Source: Arenicellales bacterium
Lineage (GTDB): Bacteria; Pseudomonadota; Gammaproteobacteria; Arenicellales; UBA868
NCBI GenBank assembly: GCA_030754035.1
Contig: JASMBC010000008.1
Coordinates: 1 to 42,289 of the forward strand
DNA: 42,289 nt
Direction: 5' to 3'
Shown here: positions 34,435-42,289 of the stretch, piece by piece
How positions within the stretch are numbered: the first letter of the stretch is position 1
Layout: the number at the start of each line of letters is the position of its first letter
Notes under the pieces: generated by a model
Told to the model about the DNA's origin: nothing
Seen by the model: the letters and a program-made list of their open reading frames with translations, nothing else
Database searches by the model: none
Made by a program: the position numbers and the translations under genes

Positions 34435-36002
34435 AAAGCGCGATCAAATTGTTGCTGTGGCTGTTTGGGGCTGCGATTGTCCTGCTGGGGGCCAGTTTGG
34501 TTTGGTTCGCCACGTTTTTTGAGCCTTCAGATTACCGCGATGAAATTGCGCAGTGGGCCGCAGAGCGTACCGGGTATCACTTTGTGATTGAAGGCGCGGT
34601 GTCGGTCGATTTTGAACATGAGCCGGTACGGGGCTTTTTTGTGGATATCGGGGTGCGCGATGCCAGGTTGACCCGGGCGGACGAAATCCCCGGCGAGCAG
34701 CAACTACACCTTAGTGCTTTGGATTTCTCTGCGGATCTAGGCGATCTGTTTGCCAGCGCCCGTGGCGCGCCCCTTGCCGGCAAAGGGCGTTTTAATGTGG
34801 TTGATGCAGACTTGCGCAAGCTATTGGCCAAATCTGAAGTGAATTGGGATGCGTTTACGCCGCAGGCCTTCCGTTCGGTTAGTGCCACAAGTGACTTTCG
34901 GGTATCAGGCGATACTTTGTTCCTGACAGGCCTTGAGGTGTTGATGGATGAAACCCAGGTGAGTGGTGATCTGGAAATTGAAAATCTGTCAGCGGATCCG
35001 GCCTTTCGCTTCGATCTGAATGTGCCGTCGCTGGATCTGGAAAATCTCCTTCAACTGAGCGCCCAGGGACCTTTTGATGGCCTGATTTTACTGAACCTGC
35101 CGGCTATTCTGGTTGCGCAAAGTGAGGTTACGGGATTACTTAAAATCGGCACGCTGCAGTCCGGCGGGGTGACAATGAGTGATGTCGTCATGCCCCTTCG
35201 TGCCGACGATGGCGTCATCGTTTCTTCACCAATCACTGCCGGCTTCTACGGTGGCGAGGCGCGTATCGATACGGTATTGCGGGTCGATGGCGCGCTTCTC
35301 GATTTTCGCACCCGACAGCAGATCAGCCAGTGCCGATTGGGTGAATTGCTTAGTGATCTTGAACTGACTGGAGTGATTGAGGCGCGCGGTAGCCTCTCAG
35401 CGAATCTCGTTTTTTCAGGTGTGGACAAGGCCAGCCGAATTCAATCCGCGCGGGGCGTCATTGAGTTCGCTGCGGATCAAGGGCGGATCAAGGGCCTTGA
35501 TCTTGCGACTCTGATAGAGCAATTGGGCCGTAGTGCGGCCGGCTTCACCGATGGCCCGATGGGCGAGAGTGCATTTACATCATTGGGGGATATTCGAGCG
35601 ACTTTGCGAGTTGAGAAAGGTCTACTGATTAATGAAGACCTCGCCTTCCAGGCAGGAGGCCTGGAGGTACGCGGGCGTGGTGGATTGGCGCTTCAGAGCG
35701 AACAGCTTGATTACCGTATATCGTTGGCCCTTAACAACCGTGAGCTCGCGAGTGTACTTCCGCCGCCATTCAATAGCGGTATGATTGTGTTGCCACTACG
35801 GATTAGTGGGCAGTGGCATGCGCCATCGTTGATGATAGATATGCCTCGGATGTTGCAACTCCAGTTTCAGGCAGCTATGGGAGGAGGCACTGGACTAAAG
35901 ACACCCCCGGCGGATGCCCGAGCTGCCCGCTTAGCGAAGGATCTGGACGCGGAATTAGCCCAGGCTCTGGGTGGAGAACCTGACGCGGCAGCGGAGCAGT
36001 GA
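34431..36002 (+). CDS. asmA: AsmA family protein
   Basis: The 523-residue protein starts with a single membrane segment (about 6-30, LLLWLFGAAIVLLGASLVWFAT) that anchors it in the inner membrane with a large periplasmic part. The bulk is repetitive beta structure with AsmA features: WAAERTGYHFVIEG near the start, SPITAGFYGGEARIDTVLRVDG, then GVIEARGSLSANLVFSG, and near the end FQAGGLEVRGRGGLAL. AsmA-like proteins are thought to bridge lipid transfer between the membranes and affect outer-membrane assembly. At 523 residues it is shorter than the E. coli protein (617). An Ala-rich tail ends it. It is coupled to dusA by a 4-base ATGA overlap. Confidence 0.88.
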   Translation: MKSAIKLLLWLFGAAIVLLGASLVWFATFFEPSDYRDEIAQWAAERTGYHFVIEGAVSVDFEHEPVRGFFVDIGVRDARLTRADEIPGEQQLHLSALDFSADLGDLFASARGAPLAGKGRFNVVDADLRKLLAKSEVNWDAFTPQAFRSVSATSDFRVSGDTLFLTGLEVLMDETQVSGDLEIENLSADPAFRFDLNVPSLDLENLLQLSAQGPFDGLILLNLPAILVAQSEVTGLLKIGTLQSGGVTMSDVVMPLRADDGVIVSSPITAGFYGGEARIDTVLRVDGALLDFRTRQQISQCRLGELLSDLELTGVIEARGSLSANLVFSGVDKASRIQSARGVIEFAADQGRIKGLDLATLIEQLGRSAAGFTDGPMGESAFTSLGDIRATLRVEKGLLINEDLAFQAGGLEVRGRGGLALQSEQLDYRISLALNNRELASVLPPPFNSGMIVLPLRISGQWHAPSLMIDMPRMLQLQFQAAMGGGTGLKTPPADARAARLAKDLDAELAQALGGEPDAAAEQ

Positions 36003-36145
36003 AGCTTTCGCGTTATGGGCCTCGGCGAGCACTGCCAGCACAGTTTATATTGCACAACCTTAACGGCGTCAGTGCGGCAAGCGCGGCGATAACGCATGTT
36101 AAAACCTTTGCCCGACCAGGCATTCACTGACAGACGGAGAGATTA

Positions 36146-37825
36146 ATGAGCGACAAGTTGAATAAGGTCAGTTCACGGATTACCCAACCCCGTTCGCAGG
36201 GCGCTTCTCAGGCCATGCTTTACGCTACCGGAATGAGTCGAGCCGACATGGGTAAGCCACAAGTAGGCATCGCCAGCATGTGGTGGGAAGGCAATCCTTG
36301 CAATATGCACCTCAATGATCTTGCAGCTCGTATTGGAGAGGGAGTCAACGATGCCGGCATGATCAGCATGCGCTTCAACACGATCGGCGTGAGCGACGGA
36401 ATTTCTATGGGTACTGAGGGTATGAGTTACTCGTTACAGTCACGTGATCTGATTGCAGATTCCATTGAAACAGTCATGGGTGGGCAATGGTATGACGGAC
36501 TTGTGACTGTACCGGGCTGTGATAAAAATATGCCCGGATGCTTGATTGCCATGGGCCGCGTCAACCGTCCATCGCTGATGGTTTACGGCGGCACCATCAA
36601 GCCAGGTCATGCCGGCAATCAGACAGTGGATATCGTCTCAGCATTTCAGAGTTATGGCCAGTACATCGCTGAAGTCATCAGCGATGACGAGCGCCAGGAA
36701 ATTGTCACACGTGCGTGCCCAGGCGCTGGCGCCTGCGGCGGAATGTATACAGCGAATACCATGGCCAGCGCTATCGAGGCGATGGGTATGTCGTTGCCGT
36801 ACAGTGCTTCGACCCCAGCCGTACTGCCTGAAAAAATGGAGGAATGTTTTAAGGCCGGCGCTGCGGTGCGTAAAATGCTTGAGCTCAATTTGTGCCCACG
36901 CGATATTATGACCCGGGAAGCCTTCGAAAACGCGATGGTCATCGTGACGGTACTGGGTGGATCAACCAATGCCGTACTGCATCTGATCGCGATGGCTCGA
37001 GCAGTCGATGTTCCGCTGGGTATTGATGATTTCCAGAATATCAGCGATCGCGTGCCGTTTCTTGCAGATCTCAAACCCAGCGGCCAGTATGTAATGGAAG
37101 ATCTGCATAACGTCGGCGGTATCCCTGCTGTGATGCGTTATCTACTTGCGCAGGGACTTCTTAATGGTGACTGTATGACTGTGACCGGCCAGACAATAGC
37201 GCAAAACCTTGAGCAGCTGGCAGATCTGGAAGAAGGGCAGCAAGTGTTTCATTTTCTGGATAATCCAATCAAGGAGACAGGCCATATCCGCATCCTCAAA
37301 GGGAATCTCGCACCCGGCGGGTCGGTAGCCAAGATTACCGGCAAAGAGGGGCGCCAGTTCAGCGGGCCTGCTCGTGTTTTTGATGGTGAAGAGGCAATGC
37401 TGGGCGCGCTGGAAGAAGGTCAAATCAACAAGGGCGATGTAATCGTAATCCGGTACGAAGGCCCCAAAGGCGGCCCAGGCATGCCCGAGATGTTGACTCC
37501 GACCTCGGCTATTATGGGTGCGGGGCTGGGCTTGGATGTGGCACTGATTACGGACGGACGTTTCTCGGGTGGCTCACACGGTTTTATCATAGGCCACGTT
37601 GTGCCTGAGGCCCAGGAGGGAGGGCCGATTGGGTTAATCAGAGATGGTGACATCATCTGCCTGGACGCGGATGCCAACACGATTGATGTGACCCTTTCCG
37701 ATGCGGAACTTCGCGAGCGAAAGGCAAACTGGAACATGCCGGCATACAAAACAACGCGTGGTACGCTTCATAAGTACATCAAAAACGTCAAGACGGCGAG
37801 CGAAGGGTGTGTGACAGACGAGTAG
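36146..37825 (+). CDS. ilvD: Dihydroxy-acid dehydratase
   Basis: IlvD dehydrates 2,3-dihydroxy-isovalerate and -methylvalerate in branched-chain amino-acid synthesis. The 559-residue protein carries the cluster-ligand cysteines in GNPCNMH (C52), [10 protein letters not shown] (C125) and [12 protein letters not shown] (C196). This pattern fits the [2Fe-2S] class; the metal-binding Lys would be K127. Further landmarks are [40 protein letters not shown] and [16 protein letters not shown]. The start is the ATG at 36146, with GGAGA about 6 bases upstream. It follows asmA after 143 bases and probably has its own promoter. Confidence 0.96.
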   Translation: MSDKLNKVSSRITQPRSQGASQAMLYATGMSRADMGKPQVGIASMWWEGNPCNMHLNDLAARIGEGVNDAGMISMRFNTIGVSDGISMGTEGMSYSLQSRDLIADSIETVMGGQWYDGLVTVPGCDKNMPGCLIAMGRVNRPSLMVYGGTIKPGHAGNQTVDIVSAFQSYGQYIAEVISDDERQEIVTRACPGAGACGGMYTANTMASAIEAMGMSLPYSASTPAVLPEKMEECFKAGAAVRKMLELNLCPRDIMTREAFENAMVIVTVLGGSTNAVLHLIAMARAVDVPLGIDDFQNISDRVPFLADLKPSGQYVMEDLHNVGGIPAVMRYLLAQGLLNGDCMTVTGQTIAQNLEQLADLEEGQQVFHFLDNPIKETGHIRILKGNLAPGGSVAKITGKEGRQFSGPARVFDGEEAMLGALEEGQINKGDVIVIRYEGPKGGPGMPEMLTPTSAIMGAGLGLDVALITDGRFSGGSHGFIIGHVVPEAQEGGPIGLIRDGDIICLDADANTIDVTLSDAELRERKANWNMPAYKTTRGTLHKYIKNVKTASEGCVTDE

Positions 37826-37826
37826 G

Positions 37827-37854
37827 GCGCCTCGGACGCAGGCGTTAAGTTTTG
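37827..37854 (+). terminator. Weak possible terminator after ilvD
   Basis: CGCCT (37828-37832) and AGGCG (37840-37844) can pair, with a 7-base loop, two bases after the ilvD stop. The following TTAAGTTTTG is only moderately T-rich. The stem is short, so a Rho-independent role is uncertain. Confidence 0.3.
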
Positions 37855-37947
37855 CTAAAAGCGTATATCCGATCGGGTGAGGACACTGGTAAGTCGCCGA
37901 TGCGAGCATCAAATATATGAGCGATCTAATATTTGAGCGCATTGCCA

Positions 37948-38395
37948 ATGAAACGCGACACTCACGGAGTTTGGCTCAGATGTGCCAGGGTCAATCGAGC
38001 GCCTATTGACAAGCCCGGCACCCGGGGTCGGTGCGGCGAGTGCAGTAGCGCTCTTTTTACCGGTCAGCCCATATGCTTAGGGGCCAATAATTTCAACACG
38101 CCTATTGGTCGCAATGGTCTGCGGGCGCTTGTTGATGTTAGGCCTGATGGCGTGGCCCTTGGCAGATGACGGCGCTGTGCTCGAGCAAGCTGCAAGCTCA
38201 TTGGAGCCCAAGGCCTGACCTCGCCAAGTTCGACACCGGTCAGGCACAGGTGCAGGAGGTTATGGAATCGGTTCCAGTCCCGCAGTGATCTTGTGCAGCA
38301 GTGGTCGTGAATTTGATCGCACGGTCGGGGCTATGGAATTGAGTCGCCTACTCATGTGGGCTCGCAGCGTGGTAGCGAAGATCAGTTCAAACTAA
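37948..38395 (+). pseudogene. trxC: Thioredoxin 2 (trxC) gene, decayed
   Basis: The stretch preserves a TrxC-like order over about 149 codons but is broken. From the ATG at 37948 it reads an N-terminal zinc-ribbon remnant: Trp stands where the first Cys is expected (GVWLRCARVNRAP), then RGRCGECSSALFTGQPI and NNFNTPIGRNG, followed by VDVRPDGVALGR and a TGA at 38167. The match then continues in another phase (DGAVLEQAASSLEPKA), hits a TGA near 38218, and resumes as IGSSPAVILCSSGREFDRTVGAMELSRLLMWARS, ending with TAA at 38393. The active-site WCGPC is gone. No intact reading frame remains, so the gene is dead. Its end overlaps the ccmB end (opposite strand) by 14 bases. The surrounding 37826-38381 gap holds nothing else recognisable. 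Confidence 0.82.
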
Positions 38396-39065
38396 TGCGC
38401 AGTGCAGCGCTAGTTGCCAGCGGCGCTAACGAGAGTGCCAGGACTGCCATCGCGCCAAGAGCGTAAAAGTGTCCAGCCGTAGGCAGCCCGGCCTCGGCGG
38501 CCAGAACCACGCTGGCGCCGAAGATCAACACCGGCACATAAAGTGGAAGGACCAACAAAGTCAGAAGTAGGCCACCGCGTTTCACCCCGACGGTCAGCGC
38601 CATCCCGACTGCACCAATCAGGCTGAGTGTTGGCGTGCCCAGTGCCAGCGCCGCCAGTAGCGTCAGTTGCCCGGCAAGACTCATATTGAGAAGTATTCCG
38701 AGCAACGGCGCCGCTATAAGGAGAGGTAAGCCGGTTGCACACCAATGGACGAAAACCTTACTCAACACCAGTGCCGAGAGGGGGTGAAGTCCAAGCACCA
38801 TCTGTTCTAGCGTGCCGTCTTCAAAGTCGGAACGGAAAAGGCCTTCGAGCGCTAACAGGGTTGCGAGCAGCGCCGCTACCCAGACGATTCCTGAGCCGAT
38901 AAGGGCCAGTTGCGTGGGGTCCGATCCCACACCAAAGGGAAATAGTGCAACCACGATGATGAAAAACAGCACCGGGTTGGCAATTTCGGAGCGATGTCGA
39001 ACAACCAGTCGGATGTCCCGGCGGACCAGGGCGACTAGAGCATTACCAAGCGTGGGCACCATCAT
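38382..39065 (-). CDS. ccmB: Heme exporter membrane protein CcmB
   Basis: CcmB is the permease that works with CcmA (and CcmC/D) to release heme-CcmE in cytochrome c maturation. The 227-residue protein has six hydrophobic segments. It starts with RRDIRLVVRHRSEIANPVLFF, then GIVWVAALLATLLALEGLF, RSDFEDGTLEQMVL and LSKVFVHWCATGLPLL, and later VLPLYVPVLIFGA. Length and motifs match CcmB (220-ish). The start overlaps the ccmA stop by 4 bases. No ccmC follows; the trxC remnant and ilvD lie beyond. Confidence 0.95.
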   Translation of the reverse strand: MMVPTLGNALVALVRRDIRLVVRHRSEIANPVLFFIIVVALFPFGVGSDPTQLALIGSGIVWVAALLATLLALEGLFRSDFEDGTLEQMVLGLHPLSALVLSKVFVHWCATGLPLLIAAPLLGILLNMSLAGQLTLLAALALGTPTLSLIGAVGMALTVGVKRGGLLLTLLVLPLYVPVLIFGASVVLAAEAGLPTAGHFYALGAMAVLALSLAPLATSAALRISLN

Positions 39066-39688
39066 GAGTTCAATTCAATGGTTGTGATTGGGTATTGTGC
39101 GACCTGAATGGCTTGGTGGCTGGTAAAAATCACCATTCCACCGGCATCGAGGTGGGTACCGAGCAGGGTTTCGATGTCGCTGACTCCTTGTGAGTCGATC
39201 GCAGAGAATGGCTCATCGAGAATCCACAAAAGGGCGCTGACAAGGTGTAATCGGGCAATAGCGACACGTCGAAGTTGCCCGGCCGATAGATGGCGACATA
39301 CAAGATTGGCCGAGGCATCCAGTCCTACGCGTTCGAGCGCCACATCAATGTCCACATGCTCTTGGACCGCCTGCATAGAAAGTGCAAACAGCAGGTTCTC
39401 TCGTGCGGTCAGGTCGAGTTTCAATCCAGGGGCGTGGCCTAGGTACGCCAATTGCGCATGGTAGCGGGCGCGGTCCTGGTCGATAGGTACTCCGTCCCAC
39501 AGTACCTCACCGCGCTCCGGTAGGCTGAGACCACATAGGATACGCAACAGGCTGGTTTTGCCTGCGCCGTTAGTGCCGCGTACTTGGCGGATCTCACCAG
39601 GGCGGATCTGGAAGCTGATATCTTCGAATAGCAGCCGGGTACCCCGCACGCAGCTGAGAGAACGGGCTTCAAGCGTGTTCAATTGCAT
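39062..39688 (-). CDS. ccmA: Heme ABC exporter ATP-binding protein CcmA
   Basis: CcmA is the ATPase of the CcmAB transporter in system I cytochrome c maturation. The 208-residue protein has Walker A GTNGAGKT (38-45) and LLRILCGL. After these come YLGHAPGLKLDLTARENLLF (the CcmA-typical Q-loop to helical region), the signature LSAGQLRRVAIARL, Walker B LWILDEPFSAID and the switch His in FTSHQ. The start is the ATG at 39686-39688. It begins the minus-strand ccmAB pair, with the 383-base gap to the formate dehydrogenase genes upstream. Confidence 0.95.
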   Translation of the reverse strand: MQLNTLEARSLSCVRGTRLLFEDISFQIRPGEIRQVRGTNGAGKTSLLRILCGLSLPERGEVLWDGVPIDQDRARYHAQLAYLGHAPGLKLDLTARENLLFALSMQAVQEHVDIDVALERVGLDASANLVCRHLSAGQLRRVAIARLHLVSALLWILDEPFSAIDSQGVSDIETLLGTHLDAGGMVIFTSHQAIQVAQYPITTIELNS

Positions 39689-40071
39689 TAAGCCTCATTC
39701 GTGGTATTGGTCTTTCGATATCGATCAGCCATGGTGTGAGATGCAGGTTCACGGGCAGATTATGGGGCCAATCCCCTGCGCATGCTCCAGCCCGGATTAG
39801 AATTGGTGTCGTGCACCGATCTATACTTGAATTGTAGCTACGCTTACACGGTGAAGCACAGACATTATCCGACGACTTAAATCTGTTGGCCTTAGAAAGT
39901 GAGAAGGACCCCATAGCCATCTCAGTTTCTCACAAGGTGGTTATCTTTATGACGTATTCAGGCTATCAAACTTCCTCAAGCGCAGCGATGATTTGATTAA
40001 AACAGTCTATCAATGTCCAGCGAAAATCCCGCTGCAATGCCTCCGCCTGCCCGATCAGGACTGGAAAAACT
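39689..40071. other. Divergent gap between ccmA and the formate dehydrogenase operon
   Basis: The 383-base gap has no recognisable gene. It must hold promoters in both directions. Its most distinct element is a 7-base inverted repeat, GTGAGAA (39899-39905) and TTCTCAC (39927-39933), about 140 bases before the formate dehydrogenase start, a candidate operator. I could not pick a convincing -35/-10 pair. Confidence 0.35.
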
Positions 40072-41754
40072 ATGAAAAACCCCAACACCAAGCGTAATCG
40101 CCTTCCCGGGCGTGCTAAGGGCCGCGCTGTCGAGGCTACTGCCCGAGATGAAGTGCTTGAGGCAATCGACGGCATTAGCCGGACAGCGGATCAACTCATC
40201 GAATGCCTGCACCGATTGCAAGATACGCATGGCTATTTGTCAGCGCAGCATCTGGTGGCGTTGGCAGATGTGCTGAGGCTCGCGCCGACCGAAGTGTATG
40301 AAGTGGCCACTTTTTACCATCACTTTGACGTGGTTCGTGAAGGTGAAACCCCGCCACCCCCGCTGACAGTCCGGGTGTGTAATTCGGTGACCTGTGAGAT
40401 GTTTGGCGCCACCCAACTGCTGGATGCACTGCAAAAGGGGTTGGGAGACGGCGTTCGGATCCAGGCAGTGCCTTGTGTTGGGCGTTGCGATCAGGCACCG
40501 GTTGCCGTGGTCGGTAAACGCGCCGTCACTCACGCTACTCAGCAGAGCGTCGTCGAATGCCTCGATGCCGGACTTACCGGGCCGGGTACAGCCGATGACT
40601 GGATTCGTTTTGAGGCCTATTGCGCCGATGGGGGCTATGCTTTGGCGCGACGCTGTAACGACGACAATCAACTTGGCGAGGTAATCATAAAGGAACTCGA
40701 GTCCTCCGGGCTTCGAGGCCTTGGCGGCGCTGGTTTTCCAGCCGGGCGTAAGTGGCGCATCCTCAAAGAGCAAGGTGCACCGAGGCTGATGGCGGTCAAT
40801 ATCGATGAGGGCGAGCCGGGCACTTTCAAAGACCGCTATTACCTGGAGCGCGATCCGCACCGCTTTCTCGAAGGGGTACTGATCGCCGCACAGGTGACTG
40901 GCATTGATGTGTGCTATCTCTATGTTCGAGACGAATATCCTGGTGTGATCGAGATTCTCCGAAGCGCGATTAAGGAACTTCAGGACGGCTTCGATCGATC
41001 GCTTCCAGAATTGTTTGTGCGCCGCGGTGCCGGGGCCTATATCTGCGGTGAAGAGTCGGCGATGATCGAGTCGATTGAGGGTAAACGCGGTATGCCGCGG
41101 TTGCGCCCGCCCTATGTGGCCCAGGTTGGCCTGTTTGGTCGCCCCACGCTGGAGCATAACTGCGAGACACTTTATTGGGTTCGGGAAATCGTCGAGCGAG
41201 GCGCTGAGTGGTTTAGTAGTGAAGGCCGTCGTGGCCGCCAGGGGCTTCGCTCATTTTCGGTCAGCGGTCGGATAAACAAACCAGGGGTACACCTTGCGCC
41301 GGCCGGCATTAGCGTGCGCGAACTGATCGATGAATACTGCGGCGGAATGCCCGAAGGGCACAGCCTCTATGCGTATTTTCCGGGTGGGGCCTCGGGGGGT
41401 ATCCTTCCTGCCACACTGGCTGACGAGCCGTTGGATTTTGATACTCTACAGACCCACGGCTGTTTCATCGGTTCGGCCGCTGTGATCATTCTTTCCGATC
41501 ACGATCAAGTGAGAGATGCTGCGCGCAACACCATCCAGTTTCTCGCCCACGAATCCTGCGGCCAGTGTACGCCATGTCGAGTGGGTTGTAGCCGGGCGGC
41601 ACAGTTAATGGAAAGCCCCGTTTGGGATGCCTCTTTGCTTGAGCAGCTTGCCACGGTGATGGAAGATGCCTCGATCTGCGGACTCGGTCAGGCCGCACCA
41701 AATCCCATACGTTGTACGATCCGCTACTTCCCCAAGGAGGTTAGCTGTCAATGA
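40072..41754 (+). CDS. NAD-dependent formate dehydrogenase, fused NuoE/NuoF-like subunit
   Basis: The 560-residue protein joins a 24-kDa NuoE-like domain and a 51-kDa NuoF-like domain, as in the beta subunit of tungsten/molybdenum NAD-formate dehydrogenases. The N domain (about 25-165) holds the [2Fe-2S] cysteines C103, C108, C135 and C139. The C domain has the NADH/FMN loop GLRGLGGAGFPAGRKW (about 215-230), DEGEPGTFKDR and GAYICGEESAMIESIEG. A [4Fe-4S] site is formed by SCGQCTPCRVG (C496, C499, C502) plus C536. It passes electrons from the formate site to NAD+. AAGGAGG at its 3' end serves the next gene, which overlaps it by 4 bases. Without the genes beyond the edge, another NAD-linked hydrogenase or dehydrogenase is possible but less likely. 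Confidence 0.88.
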   Translation: MKNPNTKRNRLPGRAKGRAVEATARDEVLEAIDGISRTADQLIECLHRLQDTHGYLSAQHLVALADVLRLAPTEVYEVATFYHHFDVVREGETPPPPLTVRVCNSVTCEMFGATQLLDALQKGLGDGVRIQAVPCVGRCDQAPVAVVGKRAVTHATQQSVVECLDAGLTGPGTADDWIRFEAYCADGGYALARRCNDDNQLGEVIIKELESSGLRGLGGAGFPAGRKWRILKEQGAPRLMAVNIDEGEPGTFKDRYYLERDPHRFLEGVLIAAQVTGIDVCYLYVRDEYPGVIEILRSAIKELQDGFDRSLPELFVRRGAGAYICGEESAMIESIEGKRGMPRLRPPYVAQVGLFGRPTLEHNCETLYWVREIVERGAEWFSSEGRRGRQGLRSFSVSGRINKPGVHLAPAGISVRELIDEYCGGMPEGHSLYAYFPGGASGGILPATLADEPLDFDTLQTHGCFIGSAAVIILSDHDQVRDAARNTIQFLAHESCGQCTPCRVGCSRAAQLMESPVWDASLLEQLATVMEDASICGLGQAAPNPIRCTIRYFPKEVSCQ

Positions 41755-42289
41755 ACCTTTCTGATTCTACTGTCGACGCTAGCGTTAGTTTCTCCTTAAA
41801 TGGCCGCGAGGTCATTGCAGGCCCGGGCGAGAGTATCTTGCAGGTCGCGCGCCGCGAAGAGATAGAGATTCCGCACCTGTGTTACGCAGACGGTCTTGCC
41901 GCCGCCGGCAACTGCCGCGCCTGTATGGTAGAGATCGACGGTGAGCGGGTGCTGGCACCTTCTTGCTGTCGGACACCGGTCGAAGGAATGCGCGTTGTCA
42001 GTAACAGTGCCCGTGCTAAAAGTTCCCAGTCGCTGATACTCGAGTTACTGCGTGGCGAGGTTGGTGAATCCAGCCACACCCAGACATCTGAACTTGATGA
42101 GTGGTGCAACAAACTCGACGTGCGTACAAGCCGTTTTGGCGGCCGTACTCAACCCAGTGCGGATATTTCCCATCCGGCGATCGCAGTTAAGCTGGAGAGT
42201 TGCATCCAGTGTACCCGTTGCGTCAGAGCCTGTCGCGAGGAGCAAATGAACGATGTGATTGGGCTGGCCTTTCGTGGCGCTCATGCGCA
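41751..42289 (+). CDS. Formate dehydrogenase alpha (molybdopterin) subunit, N-terminal part
   Basis: The frame starts at ATG 41751 and stays open to the window edge (179 codons), so only the front is seen. It has a 2Fe-2S ferredoxin domain with cysteines C44, C55, C58 and C72/C73 (HLCYADGLAAAGNCRACMVEIDG). A complex-I-type His/Cys linker region follows, then a [4Fe-4S] motif CIQCTRCVRACRE near residue 150. This is the N-terminal electron-transfer module of the large FdsA/FdhA subunit, whose molybdenum domain would follow outside the window. NuoG starts similarly, but the fused NuoE/F partner and the short linker favour formate dehydrogenase. A strong AAGGAGG lies 10 bases before the start. 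Confidence 0.85.
   Translation, partial: MNLSDSTVDASVSFSLNGREVIAGPGESILQVARREEIEIPHLCYADGLAAAGNCRACMVEIDGERVLAPSCCRTPVEGMRVVSNSARAKSSQSLILELLRGEVGESSHTQTSELDEWCNKLDVRTSRFGGRTQPSADISHPAIAVKLESCIQCTRCVRACREEQMNDVIGLAFRGAHA

Noticed and set aside
40240-41157. 305-codon open frame on the minus strand opposite the formate dehydrogenase gene
   Set aside because: It lies wholly within a gene whose cluster motifs and Cys residues are plain on the plus strand; the antisense product has no recognisable motif.

Overview
The window looks like a contiguous piece of a free-living gammaproteobacterial chromosome. The evidence is the ffs-dnaX-ybaB-recR cluster, the smc-zipA-ligA cluster (ZipA is essentially restricted to Gammaproteobacteria), a gammaproteobacterial-type DksA, GshA, DusA and the CcmAB heme exporter. 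Base composition is moderately GC-rich and even throughout. I see no tRNA, rRNA, CRISPR array, transposase, integrase or phage gene. The genus cannot be fixed from the sequence alone; a marine heterotroph is a guess based on the phosphonate and formate genes.

Layout. Positions 1-2466 hold a 2-aminoethylphosphonate (AEP) degradation locus: phnX (cut by the window edge) and phnW on the minus strand, with a divergent LysR regulator. Positions 2478-6526 hold a DUF3108 periplasmic protein, an EEP-family phosphodiesterase, a BKACE/DUF849 beta-keto acid cleavage enzyme, a site-2 (M50) protease and a SAM methyltransferase. Positions 6614-9432 hold the SRP RNA and dnaX-ybaB-recR. Positions 9472-11593 carry, on the minus strand, an unassigned reading-frame remnant, a dihydroorotase and dksA with its terminator. 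Positions 11716-12323 are a broken glutathione S-transferase gene. Positions 12495-22050 are smc, zipA, ligA and acnA. Positions 22077-24999 hold an EamA permease and a tightly coupled N-formylglutamate amidohydrolase/GCS2-type ligase pair. Positions 24980-28918 are a minus-strand run: 3-hydroxybutyryl-CoA dehydrogenase, HyuA-type hydantoinase/oxoprolinase and an unrecognised 308-residue protein. Positions 29062-32930 hold argE, an arabinokinase-N-domain-like glycosyltransferase and gshA. Positions 32972-37825 hold yjbQ-dusA-asmA and ilvD. Positions 37948-38395 are a decayed thioredoxin-2 (trxC) gene, followed by ccmB and ccmA on the minus strand with no ccmC behind them. The window ends in an NAD-dependent formate dehydrogenase operon: a fused NuoE/NuoF-like subunit, then the start of the molybdenum subunit.

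Functional themes. PhnW and PhnX together convert AEP to acetaldehyde and phosphate. The formate dehydrogenase would give NADH from formate. Several genes touch glutathione or amide-bond chemistry (gshA, the GCS2-type ligase, N-formylglutamate amidohydrolase, HyuA, the dead GST). Two thiol/redox genes, the GST and trxC, are clearly inactivated. Nothing here is convincingly a new defence or mobile system. The best candidates for undescribed biology are the HyuA plus unknown-protein pair without HyuB, the amidohydrolase/ligase pair, the unassigned remnant behind dihydroorotase, and possible translational control at the EEP and M50 genes and at dnaX.
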